Source: Mariannaea sp. PMI_226 (lineage: Eukaryota > Ascomycota > Sordariomycetes > Hypocreales > Nectriaceae). From it: a stretch of 64,000 bases of DNA. Shown here piece by piece: positions 1-11,431 of this stretch (positions within the stretch are counted from its first letter, which is position 1; each line of letters begins with the position of its first letter). The position numbers and the translations under genes were made by a program. The notes under the pieces are model-generated. The model was given only the letters and a program-made list of their open reading frames with translations. It was not told the DNA's origin and searched no databases. The stretch lies in contig JANFOG010000007.1 of NCBI GenBank assembly GCA_024336345.1, forward strand, positions 1,550,001 through 1,614,000, written 5' to 3'.

Positions 1-224
1 CCGGATAAGTTGACAACTAATCTGGATGTCCGCGCAAAAGGGGAAATTTTCGTCTACTTAGGTTGATTTCAGAGCTTGGAGGACACTGTTTAAATGATTC
101 TACTCATGTACGAGCAGCTGGGATACATTTGCTTTTAGAGTGCATCAAAATCTCGTCCGACATAGTAATAAGCAACCCGTAATATCCACGCACATCATCA
201 ACACTCGCCAATCTGAGTTGCGCC

Positions 225-2131
225 ATGTCTCAGGAGATTGAAATACCCATTGTCATTGTGGGAGGAGGAGGCTGCGGCCTAACTCTGTCCAGCTTCTTAT
301 CCAACTATGGAATCAATCATGTTTTGGTAGAAAAGCACTTGACAACTTCGATCCTGCCTAAAGCCCACTATCTCAATCAGCGGACCATGGAAATACTTCG
401 CAACCACAACATGGTGGATGAAATCTTGCAGAAGACATGCCCACCAAGGCACATGAGCCAAGTTGCCTGGCAAACATCCCTCGGCGGCACAGGCCCAATG
501 GACCGCAAGGTCATCCATAAATTCGAATGTTTTGGTGGAAACGAAGGAACTGACTACGCAGAGACATACAGGTGAGTTGTTGGATATGTACCCCCGTGCT
601 GGCTGCCAACGAGTAGTTAACTTTCGAGGACATTAGACGTGATGCGCCTTTGCGATCAGGCAACCTGCCACTATTCAGACTTGAACCAATATTGAGAAAA
701 TTGGCTGAAAACAGAAACCCTGGCAAGATATTGTTCGGGCACCACATGGTGGAGTTTACTGATGAGGGGAGCGGTGTAAAGGTCAAGATTGTCGATCAAG
801 AGGGCAAGGAGACTGTATACCGCTGCCAGTATCTCATTGGCGCTGATGGTGGTCGCACAATTGGCCCTCAGCTAGGAATCAAGATGGAGGGGCTCACCAA
901 TATCACTGACATGGTATCGGTGCATTTCAGCGCTGATCTTTCTCGGTACTGGGATGACCGTTACTTTGCCTGTCATTTCATTAATGGCGAATGTGGAACT
1001 GTCTTCGAGAGCGGTGCCATTGTCCCCATGGGCCCAAATTGGGGCAAGCACTCGAAAGAATGGATTTTCCATTTTGGATTCGCAATGGACGATGAGAAGC
1101 GGCATGACGAATCCGCACTGGTCCCCAGAATTCGAGAGTTGCTGAAGATTCCAGACTTGGTTATGGATGTGCACAAAATCAGTCACTGGGCCATAGAGAG
1201 AGTACTTGCAGATCGATATCGGGTAGGTCGGGTCTTCGTCGCGGGTGATGCTGCACATCGCCGCCCGCCCACCACTGGTCTTGGTCTAAACACCGCCATT
1301 GAGGATTCTCTCAATATCGCTTGGAAGCTTGCTATGGTACTCAATGGAAAAGCGAGCAAGGAAATATTAGATACGTATGAGTCTGAGAGACGCCCAGTGG
1401 GACGCGTCAACTGCGATTGGGGCTTGTTCACGTTCAGCAATTCGGCAGTCATCAACACTGCCGTTGGTCTGGTCCCAGGTCAGAAAGAAGCCAACAGGCT
1501 ACGATTCCAAACCCTGTTTGAAGACTCTGACAAGGGTCGCAGCTTCAGAGCGCAAGTTGCACGCATTATCGACAGTCAGGCCATTGAATTTTGTGCCCAT
1601 GGTATTGAGCTAGGCTTCCGGTATTCTGACGGCCTTTTTATGCACGACGGTAGTGTACCAACTGAAAGAGACCCTCTTGGCCTAAAGTATTATCCTACGA
1701 CTTGTCCAGGGAATCGCCTGCCCCATGCCTGGATAGAAAAGGATGGAAATGTGATGTCCACGCACGACTTGGTACAAGCTCAGACTGCATTTGCCGTCAT
1801 TACGGACCAACATGGCCAAGCATGGGTGGAAGCAGCCAATACTATTGCCAAAAGGTTTGGAGTCACAATTGTGTCGGCCCAGGTTGGCGACAACGCGCAA
1901 TACAGAGACTATGATGACCGTTGGAGTTTGTTGAGTGGAATACAGCCTGGTGGCATGGTCTTGGTCCGCCCAGACAATATTGTGGCCTGGCGATCAATTT
2001 TTAAGAGCCAACATAATGGAAGCGAGCTACAAGAGATTTTTGAGCTACTTCTACCGCAGAAGATGAATGGGACTTGCACCAGCCAAAATGGCCAGAACGC
2101 AGTTAAGGGAATCAATGGGTATAGAGAATAG
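225..2131 (+). CDS. FAD-dependent aromatic monooxygenase, TfdB/phenol hydroxylase-like
   Basis: Two exons (225-571, 637-2131) joined by a 65-bp GT-AG intron encode about 613 residues, the usual size for single-component class A flavin monooxygenases that hydroxylate phenolic rings with NAD(P)H and O2. Seen: an N-terminal dinucleotide-binding motif GGGGCGL (residues 13-19), a mid-protein IGADGG motif that contacts FAD and NAD(P)H, and the second FAD motif GRVFVAGDAAH followed by a GLGLNTAIEDSLNIAWKL helix. The C-terminal roughly 180 residues fit the thioredoxin-like domain of the TfdB/PheA branch. The ATG at 225 places the Rossmann motif at the normal distance from the N terminus. An MFS transporter and a Zn2Cys6 regulator follow on the same strand, suggesting a small aromatic-catabolism or detoxification set. 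The exact substrate cannot be read. It could also tailor the peptide made 20 kb away, but nothing here shows that. Confidence 0.88.
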
Positions 2132-2812
2132 CAGCAGAATTTAAGCAATAGCTACCGCACACTTAACCAATCCAATACATCTCATATCCAAACTACTCGT
2201 GCAATTTCTTCATGTTTTTCCGTACCATCGTGGCGTCCCAAGACTTTCTCAAAGACTAGATCACATTACTGATGCCTTGGTAATTTTAACTGCAGCAATG
2301 GTCTTCTCATCAGTTTACGGTTCTCTTGTTGGGCATCACTGCACCAACTCAAGGCATGAATTGGGACAAATCTGCGGTGGTTCAAGACTCAAATTGACAA
2401 GACCTGCATTTGTTCGGAGATTGCAATATTGTTTGCAAAAGCCGATTTCCTACCCCGCGAACCGCTGGGGACTAGGCCACTTTTGCTCGGCATCCTCACT
2501 CAAAGACATGCTAGCTATGCAACAAGCGATCAAGGCATCAGTCCGGTTTATCTCTATACTTGTTTAACTATGGCCGCTTGCAGCTCGCTAACCTAGTTCG
2601 TTCGGGTGGTGGAGTGCCAAGATCTGGGGAAATGTGACATCGATCGAGACGATGGCACACGCTCTCAAGACTAATTCGTGCAAGAGGCTAAACTTGCAAT
2701 AATAAGGATACTCTATATAAGTTTATGTGAGAGAAGTCTGTCGAGATCTAGCCATGTCCCTGGACTTTCAAGCTTTTGAATTAGAACACGAGTTGAGATA
2801 AAGCCCGGAATA
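2132..2812. other. Intergenic region, MFS promoter
   Basis: No supportable gene. The reading frame at 2199-2567 has no recognisable motifs, lies between two plus-strand genes and looks like chance. A TATATAA box lies at 2714-2720, about 95 bp before the MFS start codon. Confidence 0.6.
2714..2720 (+). promoter_or_regulatory. TATA box of the MFS gene
   Basis: TATATAA about 95 bp upstream of the ATG at 2813, a normal spacing for a fungal core promoter. Assigned by position and consensus only. Confidence 0.5.
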
Positions 2813-4599
2813 ATGAGCAAAGCACCAGCATCTCAGGTGCCAACTGCACACGACGATGGTACTGAAAAGTCCCTGGCAGCTGTCAACAGTGATCTGGAAC
2901 GAAACCCTACAATTGCCGACTCTGATGGTGTGAAACTGACACCCCATGAGCATGTGGAGTTGGTGCCTCAACCTTCCGACAGCTCTGATGATCCACTGAA
3001 TTGGCAACCCTCGAAGAAGAATCTCATATTAGGAGTCATCATTGCATGTTCCTTCTTACCAGATTACGGCAGTGTCAGTGGCGCTGCGACACTTGTAGCC
3101 CAAGCTGAGTGAGTCAAATGCTAAATTAGAAATGGTTTGCCTACTTACAAGAACACAGAGAATATGGAATTGCGCCCGATGTTGTTAACCACTCCCAGTC
3201 AGGAAACCAGTTCATGGTTGGAGCTGGTGGTGTTGTGGCCGTCATGCTCTCTGCGTACTTTGGCCGACTTCCTGTGCTATTCTGGTTTATGCTCGCTGCA
3301 TTTGTGACCTCCATTGCGGAAGCAGGCACCAGAGGTTTCATAGGGTTCTTTGTACCACGAGTCATGAATGGATTTTTCGCAGGGGTTGCTCAAGGCGTAA
3401 GGATCTTCCATTTCCTGCTAGGCTGTGTTGGTCAGCCAAGTTCTAATTGTCCTTTCTAGGGTGGTCTCATGTTTATCAACGACCTATTCTTTTTTCACGA
3501 ACAAGCGTAAGCAAATTCACTCTACATCAGAGGATAAGACTATGTTAACATTCCCAGACGAAAAATAAACCTCTGGCAATCATGCGTAATTCTCTCACCC
3601 TTCTTAGGTCCTCTACTGGCTTCTTTCATGTCTATCAGCCTATCGTGGAGGTGGCCCTTCTGGATCTACTCAATCCTGACGGGCATTGCCCTTATAGGGG
3701 TAGTCCTGTTCGGCGAGGAAACTTACTATAATCGGCGCATACCAACTGACCAGCAACCCGTCCGACAATCTCGATGGCTGCGCTTGATCGGCGTTGAACA
3801 ATGGCACTCACGCAAATCCCGGAACTCATTTCCAGAGGCCATCATGCGATCTTTCAAAGTACTCGGAAGGCCTGTGGTCCTACTAGCCAATTTCTATTAT
3901 GTGTGCGTTTTCGCCTGGCTTGTTGCGATCAACGCCACGCTTCCTATATTTCTGACCAGTTTGTATGGCTTTGGGCCGAAACAGATTGGTAAGTTGACCT
4001 TCCGGTTTTTCTCAATGTGATTTCCTTTTCCCTGGGGTGGCAATCGTGGAGAGCTAATATGAACAACACAATCAGGGTTTATGTTCTTCGCACCCATCGT
4101 GGCTGCAATCCTCGCTTATTCCATCGGTCACTGGCTACACGATATGCTGGCTCAGTTCCACATGCGACGTAATGAGGGTCAATTTGCCCCCGAATCCCGG
4201 CTGCTAATTACTTGGCTTGCTATACCTTTTATGCTTGCTGGCCTAGTTCTCGTGGGTTTCTCTTTGCAGCGTTCTTATCATTACATGCTGGTGGCTTTGG
4301 GGTGGGGTTTCTACACGTTTGGCTTGATCATAAACTCAGTCAGTCTTAATATTTACTTGCTGAACTGCTATCCGCGGGCGAGCGGAGAGGTTGGCATGTG
4401 GGTGAACTTTTCACGTACGGCGGGAGGTTTCATCATCAGTTACTTCCAGGTCGAGTGGGTCAGTCGTGTTGGCGCAGAAGCAGCGTTTGGAACTCAGGCT
4501 GCTGTTTGTGCGGCTGTATTTCCAATTGTCATTGTTCTGCAGGTCTATGGAAAGTCCCTGAGGGAATGGGGAGGAGATTTGAACTTGAAGACTGACTAG
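2813..4599 (+). CDS. MFS transporter, fungal DHA1-like
   Basis: Five exons (2813-3108, 3159-3396, 3460-3506, 3558-3988, 4076-4599) give one open frame of 511 residues once four introns of 49-87 bp are removed, and every junction keeps phase. The N terminus is hydrophilic and carries the DPLNWQPSKK motif typical of fungal DHA1 drug:H+ antiporters just before the first membrane helix. The rest is a series of hydrophobic segments consistent with 12 transmembrane helices in two halves, with a hydrophilic central loop around the RRIPTDQQP segment. The protein should sit in the plasma membrane and export or import a small organic compound. It lies 680 bp downstream of the FAD monooxygenase on the same strand, so a role in uptake or efflux of that enzyme's phenolic substrate or product is a reasonable inference. 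The substrate is unknown. Confidence 0.88.
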
Positions 4600-5422
4600 C
4601 TGGCTCACACGCGAATCCAATTTGTTCCTACAATAATAGACTCGTTTTGGGTTGGTTTTTCTCATGCCAGATGCTAATCTCCGACACGGGATTTTATTTA
4701 GATATTCGACAAAAAGCCAGATTTTAAAAGTGAGCTGAGTTGTGAACTAAAATGAATGACAATACCCTGAAGTGACGGTGAGTCTTCTTTCGGACTGCAC
4801 TTCGCGATGTTCTCCAGGTTTATTAGCCTCCATAGGCGGACAACGGATAGTTACCGAATATCAGTGCGGGGTAAACCCTGCAACCTCCACAGATCTTGAC
4901 ATATTGAAATGTAACATCTTGGTAGACGCCGAACCCGGGCGTCACTGTACCAGGCCTTGAAGTCCAAGAGACGAAATAGACGCTGAGTGGTTGGATATCC
5001 TTTTTATGGAGGGCCGGCAGTGATCCAAGCCCTTGCCACTTTTCCAGCTGTATCCGCCCAGGAGTCAAGTGTCCCAAAACGTACTACGATGTAAATACAT
5101 GGATCGTGGTAGTGCTGAGGACGCCACCACGGTGGTAAGGCCGGAACATCCGGATTGGCCCCACCAGCAACCTACTGCATACTTGGACATCTGCCCCTTT
5201 AAATGCGGGGGAACGTGTTCAATCTGGATCGCCACAGCTCACCAAATCTAGAAAGTATGGGGGAGGGTAAGGCCTAGCGTTGGGTGGAAAGGGGGCTTGT
5301 CCTTGGAGCTCCCCGCCACTTCTCCAGATGTGCCCGGAGTTATTTGCCCCCACTCGTCGCTGGGGTGCGGCATTCAAAGATTCCTCCTTATTCCATCTGC
5401 ATCTCGACTTCGCGAAAAGGCC
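4600..5422. promoter_or_regulatory. Intergenic region upstream of the Zn2Cys6 regulator
   Basis: No gene supported; the frames at 4772-5251 are short, overlap in several phases and have no homology I recognise. The stretch is relatively GC-rich and contains a CGG-N5-CCG inverted triplet and a CCACC-N2-GGTGG inverted repeat, so it is best read as the regulator's promoter. Confidence 0.5.
5142..5152. promoter_or_regulatory. Candidate Zn2Cys6 site, CGG-N5-CCG
   Basis: CGG (5142-5144), five bases, then CCG (5150-5152), about 270 bp before the start codon of a Zn2Cys6 regulator. Dimeric Zn2Cys6 proteins commonly bind paired CGG triplets, so autoregulation is possible. One such site can occur by chance. 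Confidence 0.3.
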
Positions 5423-8132
5423 ATGTCTCAGTACGGCGAGCTGGCTACCTTATCGAAAGCCTGCAGTCACTGCAGGAAAAAGAAGGTCAAATGTAGGTAG
5501 TCCGAGGATTGTACACATAAACGTTGATCCCTAACACACATTGCAGGTGATGGCTCCATGCCATGTGGCAATTGTCAGGTATGTCGCTTACTTGTTGGGA
5601 TGCAATACCATCTGACGAGTGTAGGACCGTAACAAGCAATGCATATACCTCCCCAGATCTCGGAGGAAGCGCAAGGACCAAAATATCAGAAGCTTGCCTT
5701 CTCCAGAAAGTCGCGCAAATTCAGCAACGTCAACCAGGCAGTTTCGTTTCGTTGAGGAACGTGAAAATGGTCGTCACAGGGAGGATAGTAGTAGCATCAT
5801 CGTTGGAAACGCTATAATGAGCCCAGTCGACATGTTTCCAAAACCAGATGCGCGACGGCCAAGCACAACAGGTCCTAGCCCTGAAACCACGACAGTTCCG
5901 GAGCCTGTCCCCTCGACAACTTCATCGCCAACTAACGTGGTACTATCTCATAATGAAGCTGCTCCGGAATATATCCCACAGCCTCATGTGCAAAGCGTTC
6001 TGACTCCCCGGATGTCCGATGTAGACCGCGAGGAAGCTACAATAGACCTGAAGAATGTGAGTAACAATACTGGCTCGTAATTGTTCGGCTCTTTCGCAAG
6101 CTGATGCTAATGACGTGTGCAGATCAACTGGCAGCATCATGGTTTGTCAAACAATACCTTTTCAGATTCTGCCAATACATACTGACCAGTTCAGGACCCG
6201 GATCTTGGCTCTCAATATGTTCAGAGCCTGGAATACGATGGGTCTCTGTGAAAGCAAAGTCATCCGGATTTGGCGATGTTGCCCGCGACTTGACAGCAGA
6301 TTGGACCAAGCATCTTAGCTTTTCTCAGTGCCCAATCCAAAAAGCAGGCCCAGAGCCGGACTTTGACGAGGCTTGGCAATACGCAACAGGTTCATTCAAT
6401 CCTTTTAACAAACTATACTCCTGCTCGAGAAACTAACAAAGACCTAAGCTTATTTCGAGCACTGTCACGACAGCGTATTTGGTGTTGTGTATCGACCGCA
6501 GTTTGAAAATCATTTGCGTCGCCATTACCACGGTTCGGGCACCCAGGATGACGACGCGGCCTTGTATGCGATGCGAAATGCCGTGTATGCCGTGGGGTGT
6601 CGAGCCGGTGCGGCAATGAATGCGGCTGAGGACGTCATGGAGGTCCGACGAAAATCTCTGCAATATTTTTTCAACGCTTTGTCTGTGTATACCAATTTGA
6701 TTTTTATGCCAACCGGCCTCAGCGCAGTCCAGGCACTGATAGTCATGGTATGGTCCGCCCTTTTCTTTGGTTTACATATATTCCATATCTTGGAAACTCA
6801 TCAACGACCTACAGACTTCATATGCAGAGCTTCTGGGAAGCCCAGCTGTAGAGTATATGCTATGTGCCACAGCAGCTCGACTAGCACAATCCAAGGGTCT
6901 CCACAGACAGCCTTCAAAAGCTTGGAATCTTCCAGATGATGAAGTTCTACATCGAAATTGGACCTTCTGGGCCCTGTACTGCTCCGATAAATATCTCGCT
7001 ATGCGCTGTGGTCGTCCATCGGTCAGTACAGTCTTTCTTTTGCTACTCGTTATCATTTAACTGGAAGATACCTCTATCTTCATGAATGAAAGTTACTAAT
7101 ACATCTTGCAGATTTTTGATGATACAGATATCAGTTGCGAAATACCTACCAGTGTACCGGTTGGCAGTACTCTGGACATATCAATATGCACAGCTTATAT
7201 CAGACATGCTCAAGTTTGCTCTCAGATGATGAAACAGCTGTTCTCTCCCCAGTCGCTTGATCAATCTGCAGACACTCTGTTTCGAGAAGTGGAGATGTTT
7301 GATAACAAGCTCACGGAATGGCGACTTCGTCTTCCAGATCATCTGCGGTTAGATGCTGATGCACTTTTACATCTCACCGGCCCACACAGAATCAAGGCAA
7401 ACATTATACGCCTACACCGAGCCTACCATGGCAGCGTGATTGCATTGCATGCAAACTTTCATTACCCCTGGATTAGCTCAGGGATACTCAAGGCTGATGT
7501 GAATAACGATTCACTCCGGGACCCAGTCATGCGAAACTCGACTCGGGTGGCTGAAGCGGCGCGACAAATTCTCGCCTCACTGAAATACTGGGTCCCTGAT
7601 ATTGGATCACCACAACCGCAAGTAGACCCAGGCATGAATGAATGAGTAGTGTCTCTAACTTGTTACATACAGCGTCGCGTTTTATTACCCAATGCTTGCC
7701 ATCATCAATCTTTTCATCTATATTCTCAAGTACCCCTCGCTAGCAACCGCAACATCCGATCTGTCATTTCTGGACATTGGTTCGGGTCACTTTGGACACA
7801 TTCATCAGTTAACATCCGCGCAAGTCTCGTTCAGGTTTCCTCGAGAAGCTGTCGCTCTGGCTGATAAGGCCATAAAAAGGGCCAGTGCGCATGTGCAGGC
7901 TCCTACAACAGAAACGACGCAAGCAAATAGTCCTGCTGACACCTCCAATGCGATAGCCGAGGTATGTCTCTCGTTCCTTCGACTCGCCTCACTAGTTTAA
8001 TTCCCTGTCATTGACACTTATCTTTATTAGGATCCGTTTTTGGGTATGGACATCAGTCCCGAGGCCTGGAGTGCCCTATCGGCAGACTTTTTCGATGGCT
8101 TCTCGGCCGCAGGAGATATGATTATGCTTTGA
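5423..8132 (+). CDS. Zn2Cys6 fungal-specific transcription factor (ten exons)
   Basis: I reconstruct ten exons: 5423-5492, 5547-5578, 5625-6056, 6123-6141, 6195-6389, 6449-6747, 6815-7021, 7112-7617, 7673-7961, 8031-8132, giving 716 residues in phase. The first two introns split the binuclear zinc cluster: CSHCRKKKVKC in exon 1, then PCGNCQ, with the last cysteine in exon 3 (NKQC). A basic stretch (RSRRKRK) follows. The middle holds the fungal-specific TF domain, recognisable from GPGSWLSICSEPG, YFEHCHDSVFGVVYRPQFE, GLHRQPSKAW and CGRPSIFDDTDISCEIP. The intron at 7618-7672 has a GC donor (GCAAGT); no GT donor restores the conserved frame there. The 19-bp exon 4 is needed to reach the GPGSWLS frame. 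The gene ends the TfdB/MFS set and probably regulates it, though it could also act on the NRPS cluster. Confidence 0.85.
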
Positions 8133-8925
8133 AGGTAACACGGATGGGACATTGTTGTTTAGCTACAATTCTGGGACGTACAGGAAAAAGTATTCTACCT
8201 TATCGGGGGCGTACATGCTAGCTCCTCTTTGGATACTATCAAATCATACAAACAAGGTAACACACTGCCATAATATGAATGGAACATTTATACGACAATG
8301 CCAATTCTCCATGATGGGACTAGGTTCATTGTCTTAGTCAAAATTGGTTCGGTCCGAACGCATTTGACATAGCGTGTTTTCAACAGCTCTTGGAGCAGCC
8401 CACTCTAGCTCGATGTAGTTTAGGCTTCTCCAGCATTGTTGCGAGCCCATGAGAGGGTCCGTTCATTTATCCGAACTGTCGTATCCCTTCTTTTCATTTG
8501 TTTTGCATTGTTTAATGTCGTCTACCATGTATAGGGTAAGGCTTTTTTAATTCACTCTTCACATGCTCGGTTGACCAAATGAGTGCTGTGCTCCCGACTG
8601 TGATTGAACCTCTTGCGACAGAGCCCAATTTCAGGGTAGATTGGAGTCGCTGGACTGGATGTTCTGCCAATGAGGAGAACTGAAGAAACGAGAAAATATT
8701 GACCAAGGACTGTCAGTGCAAATTCAGTAGTCAACTAAGGCACTTTCCTCTTTAGGCAGTTGTACTAAGGTGAATACCCAGCCAGGATCAACATTAGTAG
8801 TCTCACCTCACAAGTAGGTAGTGGAGTGCGATTCACAGTACCTCTATCAGAGTCGTATAATGGCAGAGCCAGGTTTAGTAGATACCCAAAGACTTCTATG
8901 AGGCCAAGAATTACCCAGGCTGGGA
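8133..8925. other. Intergenic region, no gene seen
   Basis: AT-rich sequence containing the 3' end of the regulator transcript. The short frames at 8152-8337 and 8512-8734 show no motif or codon pattern that supports a gene. Confidence 0.5.
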
Positions 8926-9156
8926 ATGGCATGGCGTCCTATAGGAGAAGAATCAGGCACTCTTGAGGCCCAGACAAGCTATCAGATCCAGCCGGTCAAC
9001 ACCTACTCTATTGCTATTGGCGACTACAATAAGGGACAGCTCATTCACGTCACCAAAATCGGAAGAGTCTATCCCATTGACTTCACCAAACTACCCAAGA
9101 ATGTCGTCGTTGTCCACGACGACCATGGTAACCTCGTCATCCAGAGTGATGATTAA
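8926..9156 (+). CDS. Small hypothetical protein or gene remnant
   Basis: An ATG-initiated frame of 76 residues with a balanced, protein-like composition (acidic C terminus, alternating hydrophobic pattern such as PKNVVVVHDDHGNLVIQ). I do not recognise a family. In the 50 bp upstream another frame reads DFYEAKNYPGWEWHG before a stop, which might be a frameshifted continuation, so this may be the tail of a broken gene rather than an intact one. There is no partner gene nearby. It may equally be a chance frame. Confidence 0.25.
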   Translation: MAWRPIGEESGTLEAQTSYQIQPVNTYSIAIGDYNKGQLIHVTKIGRVYPIDFTKLPKNVVVVHDDHGNLVIQSDD

Positions 9157-10484
9157 GAGCCAATATTAGCCAAGAATCGCGGGGGAGACGTGCAGGCGGC
9201 AAACGTGTGCCTATAATCGGAGGCATCATCCCTAGAGCGTTGAGAACTTTGTGCTTCCTTCGTCAGACAATTTATACAACATACTAGAGACATTTCTTAT
9301 AACTTTTATTACTTTTGCTTAGCATTTCTGACTAGAAACTTGAGCAGCTTGTTTACCTCCTGCCAAACTGGCAACAGTGGGCTACGGGGAAGGCCACATG
9401 GTTATGAGAATGAATCGCATATAATAGCTGAACTAGATTCCTATTCTTCTGCATTACGAGTATTCTAATGTCCCTGGTTTCTGTAAACCTTCATTAGCCA
9501 ACCAACCCTAACTGTGAAGATGTCTAGGGCAGCTTGCTCCCTGCTAGTGACATGACCAGTATCACATGAATACAGATTAGATGCACGCTACTTGTAAAGC
9601 AGGACGCTGCTATAAATGCCTACTTACCTAATCCTCTAAACCTTTACGCTCATGGTGGCCGCAGAGTAATAATAACAATTTTGATTGGGAAGCATGACAG
9701 CCGCACAGAGTCGGCAGCCCAACTGATTGACAAAGGCCACTTCATGCCAATTTCGATGGCTACTGTCTCCCGTGCCTTCAGCTAATTCCTTCCCGGTTCC
9801 ACGTATTAAGAATATGCAGCTCTGCGATGCTGCGCTATTACCCATCCTAGAGCATCTTGTGAACTTGTGCCATTCCGGCGCAACACCACGGTCCATTATG
9901 ACTATGGTTCAAATCAGTAGCCTGCATATGTTTGATGAAGCAAATCAGGTTTGGCCTGGCCTCCTTAAGAAAATCTGATGATGCCCAAAGAGGATCAGAG
10001 AACCTGACACATTCGTTTGGATGTCGCCCGATTTTCAGTGTTGCTTGGAGCTCCGTGGGGTCATCTTGGTCAAATCTCACAAAGGAATGAGGGGGCTCTC
10101 TTTCCTTTTACTAGGCTAGACCTTTTAGTGCAAATCCTGCATCAGCGTCCATAAAACTCCAAGCTAGTATGGGGGTAGTTGTTGAGGCTGAAATATGACC
10201 TATAGGGTAGGGGAGCACTTACTGAGCAAGATCGCTTGCCACCAGCAATAATATGCATATATACAATCAAGGAAATAGAATAAAAATGAGCTCTATGTGT
10301 TGAATTATTCCTCTGTCTCGTATGTTCCGACCCAAGGTGTCATCCGAAACTATCCACTGAGCTTATTCAATCGGGTACCCCTAGATTGTCCCATACAATG
10401 CTAAAAAAGGATGAAGACAGGCCATCGTCTAATAATTTCCAAGGCAATCTTTCGGAGCAAACGTAGTGAATGAAATGGCAATTC
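9157..10484. other. Intergenic region, no gene seen
   Basis: About 1.3 kb of AT-rich DNA between a doubtful small frame and the 3' end of the enoyl-CoA hydratase homologue. Short frames on both strands at 9636-10080 overlap each other and carry no motif. No repeat or tRNA recognised. Confidence 0.5.
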
Positions 10485-11431
10485 TTACTGGTACAGCTTG
10501 GGAACCTCCTCGCCCAAGTTTAGCTCAACTTTTACATCCGTCTCGTTCTTTGTCAGCTTGAAAAACTTTCCAATGAGCTGTTGGTTTGAGGGAATCGAGA
10601 TGAGCTTCTCGTACTCATGCGCCTCAAACGCCAGTTCCTCCTTTGTTGGCCTTGTAATGGAGTTTACAGACGCTTTGTTGCTTGCAATAGCCTCGATAGG
10701 GAAGAGCGAGATTCTCGACGAAAGATCTTTCACGTACTTGGCAAGTTCTTTCGAAGACTCAAATGCCTGGTTAATCCAGCCATACTTTTCGGCTGTGTGA
10801 GAGTCGATATCTTTGCCCGATAGGAGATACTCAAACGCTCGCGCGCGACCAATCAGTTTTGCCATGTACAGCGCTCCTCCAGTCCCAGGATGACCACCGA
10901 GAGACACCTCAAAGTTTCCGAAAACAGCTTTCTTGGAAGCGAAGCGCATGTCGCATGAGAAAATGAACTCGTTGGCTAAGCCACGAGCTGGGCCTTCGAC
11001 TACAGCGATAGTGGCTTGAGGTAGTTCGGTGACATTAAAGAATACATTGCTTGCATAGAGAGCGAGGGTAGGATCCGAAAACGGGATCGGATCTCCTAAG
11101 AAGGAAGAGTTAGCAGCTAAACGCTTTCAAACACTTTAGTTGGGAACTTGCCTGGTCGCTGAATCAAGTCAAAATGCGCTGAAAAGAAGTTCGGGTTCCC
11201 ACTCTTGAACAACACTACCTTCACTGAGGTGTCATTCTGCAGCGATGTAACTAAGTGGTCGAGCTCGATGATAACAATTTCACTCATCAGGTTCACATTG
11301 CTAGCCTTATTATTGATGGTCACAGTTAGGGTGGCCCCATCTTGAGATGTCTGAAGCGTCTTGTAGTTGGCTGTGCCGTGGGCAAGAACGGCAGAACCGA
11401 AGAAGAGCGATAAAATAGATGAGAATCTCAT
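10485..11431 (-). CDS. Enoyl-CoA hydratase/isomerase (crotonase) family protein with signal-like N terminus
   Basis: Two exons on the minus strand (11431-11152, 11095-10485) give 296 residues. The intron is of GC-AG type (GCAAGT donor). Crotonase features are visible: an oxyanion-hole segment FFSAHFDL where family members have F-x-AG-x-D-L, GLANEFIFSCDMRFAS containing the first acidic position, and FGNFEVSLGGHPGTGG containing the second glutamate. The fold normally hydrates or isomerises acyl-CoA thioesters. Unusually, the protein starts with a hydrophobic segment (MRFSSILSLFFGSAVLAHG) that looks like a cleavable secretion signal, where a peroxisomal or mitochondrial signal would be expected. 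The C terminus (KLYQ) is not a peroxisomal SKL-type signal. The start at 11431 is chosen because it is the ATG beginning that segment and lies about 90 bp after a TATA box. Confidence 0.85.

Noticed and set aside
2199..2567. 122-residue plus-strand frame after the FAD monooxygenase.
   Set aside because: No motif, and it lies in the promoter and 3' region.
6057..6200. Frameshift mutation in the first Zn2Cys6 regulator.
   Set aside because: A 19-bp exon flanked by two ordinary introns restores the conserved frame.
7618..7672. Frame break near the C terminus of the first regulator.
   Set aside because: A GC-AG intron with the strong GCAAGT donor gives the conserved frame.
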